Assembly (NCBI GenBank): GCA_003212395.1
Contig: QCPU01000006.1
Coordinates: 26,934 to 90,933, forward strand
From: Prochlorococcus sp. AG-442-B03
GTDB taxonomy: Bacteria > Cyanobacteriota > Cyanobacteriia > PCC-6307 > Cyanobiaceae
DNA length: 64,000 nucleotides
Direction: 5' to 3'
Shown here: positions 62,901 to 64,000 of the stretch, piece by piece
Layout: every line of letters starts with the position of its first letter
Numbering within the stretch: position 1 is the stretch's first letter
Position numbers and translations under genes: made by a program
Notes under the pieces: model-generated
The model's database searches: none
What the model saw: only the letters and a program-made list of their open reading frames with translations
Told to the model about the DNA's origin: nothing

Positions 62901-63484
62901 GTTATTGATACCATTATAGGTATATCTATATTTTTACTATCAAGTACTTCTTTAGAAGCTAATAAGGCAGATTTAATTTGTAATACATCTTGACAAGTTT
63001 CAATTAAAAGAAGATCAACGCCTCCATCTGTAAGACCATATATTTGTTCTTTATATGATTGCTTTAATTCATCAAAATCTATATGCCCTAACGTGGGTAA
63101 TTTAGTAGTTGGCCCAATTGAGCCAGCAACAAACTTTGGCTTATCTACTGATGCATATTTGGCAGCAGCCTTTTTGGCTATTAATGCAGCATTTTTATTT
63201 ATCTCATATGCCTTATCCGCAATATCATATTCATCAAGAACTATTGATGAGGCTCCAAAAGTATTAGTTTCTATAACATGACAACCTGCGGCTAAGAATG
63301 AATTATGAACCTTTTCAACGACCTTTGGTGAGGATAAAACAAGGTTTTCATTACAACCCTCTAATTCTTTTCCTCCAAAGTCGTCGGGAGTTAGATTTAA
63401 GTTCTGAAAAGATGTTCCAGTACCCCCGTCAAAAATTATTAATGGCTTCTCATCTCTATTTAAATAGGTTCTAAAAGATTCCAT
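59918..63484 (-). CDS. metH: cobalamin-dependent methionine synthase
   Basis: A 1188-residue MetH that transfers a methyl group from methyl-tetrahydrofolate through B12 to homocysteine. In order: the homocysteine domain with zinc ligands in GLNCATGP and IGGCCGTTPEH (about 224-310); the pterin-binding domain (about 340-610; INSTNYEDGNERF); and the B12 module. In the module GDVHDIGKN carries H746, the lower axial ligand to cobalt. The C-terminal reactivation domain (PMQAVTMGDIASEYSQKLF and RIECGFRTEEPDKNRE) is also present. All four modules are intact. No metE is visible, so methionine synthesis would depend on B12; cobU lies in the same window. About 20 bases separate it from ilvE. Confidence 0.97.
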   Translation of the reverse strand: MESFRTYLNRDEKPLIIFDGGTGTSFQNLNLTPDDFGGKELEGCNENLVLSSPKVVEKVHNSFLAAGCHVIETNTFGASSIVLDEYDIADKAYEINKNAALIAKKAAAKYASVDKPKFVAGSIGPTTKLPTLGHIDFDELKQSYKEQIYGLTDGGVDLLLIETCQDVLQIKSALLASKEVLDSKNIDIPIMVSITMETTGTMLVGSDIASALTILEPFNIDILGLNCATGPEQMKEHIKYLSENSPFAISCIPNAGLPENIGGVAHYRLKPIELKMQLMNFIYDFKVQLIGGCCGTTPEHIKYLSSIIDEITYIERSNKIGNNNLSGYIPSASSIYNSVPYKQDNSILIVGERLNASGSKKVRELLNNDDWDGLVSIAKQQQKENAHVLDVNVDYVGRDGVKDMKEITSRLVTNINLPLMIDSTDADKMESGLKSAGGKCIINSTNYEDGNERFDQVLNLALGYGSGLVVGTIDEDGMARNADKKYNIVKRALNRTRECGLSDYELFFDPLALPISTGIEEDRLNAKETITAISKIRENFPDIHIILGISNISFGLSPLSRINLNSIFLDECIKAGLDSAIIAPNKILPLSKISEETKKLCLDLIYDKREFEDDICIYDPLVELTKAFQDLSIQDFKKASIENKNLNLEESLKNHIIDGEKIGLEDQLNKALKKYKPLEIINTFLLDGMKVVGDLFGSGQMQLPFVLQSAETMKFAVSILEPYMETVDEKISNGKLLIATVKGDVHDIGKNLVDIILTNNGYDVINLGIKQDVSAIIDAQKKHNADCIAMSGLLVKSTAFMKDNLEAFNNENISVPVILGGAALTPKFVNEDCSKIYKGKILYGKDAFTDLKFMNEYMDNKKKGNWSNTEGFINNEGININLASSKSNSQAVKKSISIDIETSRLNLKENILRSKFINEEEPIQAPFLGTKVLNEIDIDLNKLIFYLDTKALFSGQWQIKKGKNQSVDEYNNYLDSYAKPLLDRWLETIVEKKLISPKAVYGYFRCGRKDNSIFLFDDKSLNKISEFNFPRQKSGNNLCIADFYCDLKKDKPIDIFPMQAVTMGDIASEYSQKLFKEDKYSDYLLFHGLTVQLAEALAEYVHALIRIECGFRTEEPDKNREILSQKYRGARYSFGYPACPKVSDSNIQLSLLDTKRIGLTMDESEQLHPEQSTTAIISLHSKAKYFSA

Positions 63485-63503
63485 TTTTTGGGTAAAAATT
63501 AAT

Positions 63504-64000
63504 TTATTTTAGAGAAATTCTTGTTACCCAATTATCATAATCTTGAGAACGACCTTCTGTTATTTCTATAAGCTTACTTTTTAATTTATTCATTATTGGT
63601 CTTTCACCATTTAATTCACTTGATTCAATTTTTTTAACTGGTGTAATTTTTGCTGCTGTACCTGTTAGAAAAACTTCATCTGCTATTAATAATTCTGTTT
63701 TATCAACAGGCCTTTCAATTACATTTATTCCAAAAGATTTTGCTAATTCAATTACACTAGCTCTAGTAATCCCCTCAAGGATATCTTGATCAACACCAGG
63801 AGTGATTAAGTCTCCATTTCTTACAATAAATAAATTCATACCACTAGCTTCGCTTACCTTACCACTTGAATTTAATAACAAAGCTTCATCAAAACCCGAT
63901 AAACTAGCTTCTGTTTTAGCTAAAGAACTAGTAATGTAAGCCCCGCTTATTTTTCCTCTTAATGGGAGAGATCTATCTTCTTGTCTAGTCCAACTACTCA
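63504..64000 (-). CDS. ilvE: branched-chain amino acid aminotransferase, 3' part
   Basis: The C-terminal part of a class IV PLP aminotransferase. The frame stays open to the right window edge, so the 5' half is missing. The visible sequence contains SLPLRGKISGAYITSSLAKT, then GFDEALLLNSSGKVSEASGM with the family-typical GxVSEasGMN and N..FIVRNGDLITPGVDQDIL, followed by GITRASVIELA. It ends with the AVxP..ID region LTGTAAKITPVKKI. These are hallmarks of IlvE, which makes Leu, Ile and Val. It is upstream of metH on the same strand. Confidence 0.93.
   Translation of the reverse strand, partial: SSWTRQEDRSLPLRGKISGAYITSSLAKTEASLSGFDEALLLNSSGKVSEASGMNLFIVRNGDLITPGVDQDILEGITRASVIELAKSFGINVIERPVDKTELLIADEVFLTGTAAKITPVKKIESSELNGERPIMNKLKSKLIEITEGRSQDYDNWVTRISLK

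Overview
The window is compact, strongly AT-rich cyanobacterial chromosome. I read it as Prochlorococcus, most likely a high-light-adapted clade. The reasons are the very low G+C, genes packed tip to tail, chlorophyll genes (chlH, acsF), the 25-residue photosystem II protein Psb30/Ycf12, and many cyanobacteria-only families (CGLD27, DUF3318, DUF6447, DUF2996, DUF565/Ycf20, CCB2/CCB4, DUF3038/DUF4335, DUF1651). Species and strain cannot be fixed from this alone. There are no rRNA genes, insertion sequences, prophage, CRISPR arrays or origin. There are two tRNA genes, both with a CAT anticodon: initiator fMet and elongator Met.

Layout. 0-5 kb: orphan HNH protein, TauE/SafE permease, a possible small RNA, two small proteins, and a three-gene ABC-2 exporter. 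5-8.7 kb: DUF2862 protein, a 47-residue membrane protein, tRNA-fMet with a clear terminator, then asparaginase, CGLD27, RsfS and DUF3318 in one run. 8.7-21.5 kb: carB, an MsbA-like ABC exporter, an S4 RNA-binding protein, tpiA, a frameshifted folP, chlH and dapB. 21.5-24.6 kb: UbiH-like monooxygenase, DUF2949, DUF3038, DUF4335 and small membrane proteins. 24.6-35 kb: mfd, TerC, fmt, pmbA/tldE, tldD, acsF and DUF2996. 35-43 kb: a degenerate RNase II/R-family protein, a split GDT1-type transporter, YkgJ-like protein, psb30, HAD hydrolase, Ycf20, rpmF, an FtsH whose zinc-protease motif is destroyed, a membrane protein, and 2-Cys peroxiredoxin.

43.1-46.6 kb is the most accessory-looking part. It holds about a dozen very small genes on alternating strands, half with one membrane segment. 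Among them are a ribbon-helix-helix (RHH) regulator flanked by matching palindromic sites and a secreted thioredoxin-like protein coupled to a 50-residue protein. 47-53.7 kb returns to housekeeping genes: clpS, tRNA-Met, trmL, cobU, CCB2/CCB4, lptC, metG, and an rpmG-rpsR-RNB operon. 53.7-64 kb: pheT, a small-protein and repeat region, an RHH/J-domain fusion, Ap4A phosphorylase, DUF2237, metH, and the 3' part of ilvE running off the edge.

Themes. Chlorophyll synthesis is represented by chlH and acsF. One-carbon and B12 metabolism is represented by folP, metH, cobU, fmt and metG. The observations I would follow first are: (1) the FtsH-like protein with an intact AAA+ ATPase, no HExxH and no first membrane helix; (2) two RNB-family proteins that look complementary, one keeping RNA-binding domains but losing catalytic residues, the other keeping catalytic residues but lacking RNA-binding domains; (3) the RHH regulator with its own palindromes; (4) the RHH-J-domain fusion; and (5) the single-base frameshift in the only folP seen here.
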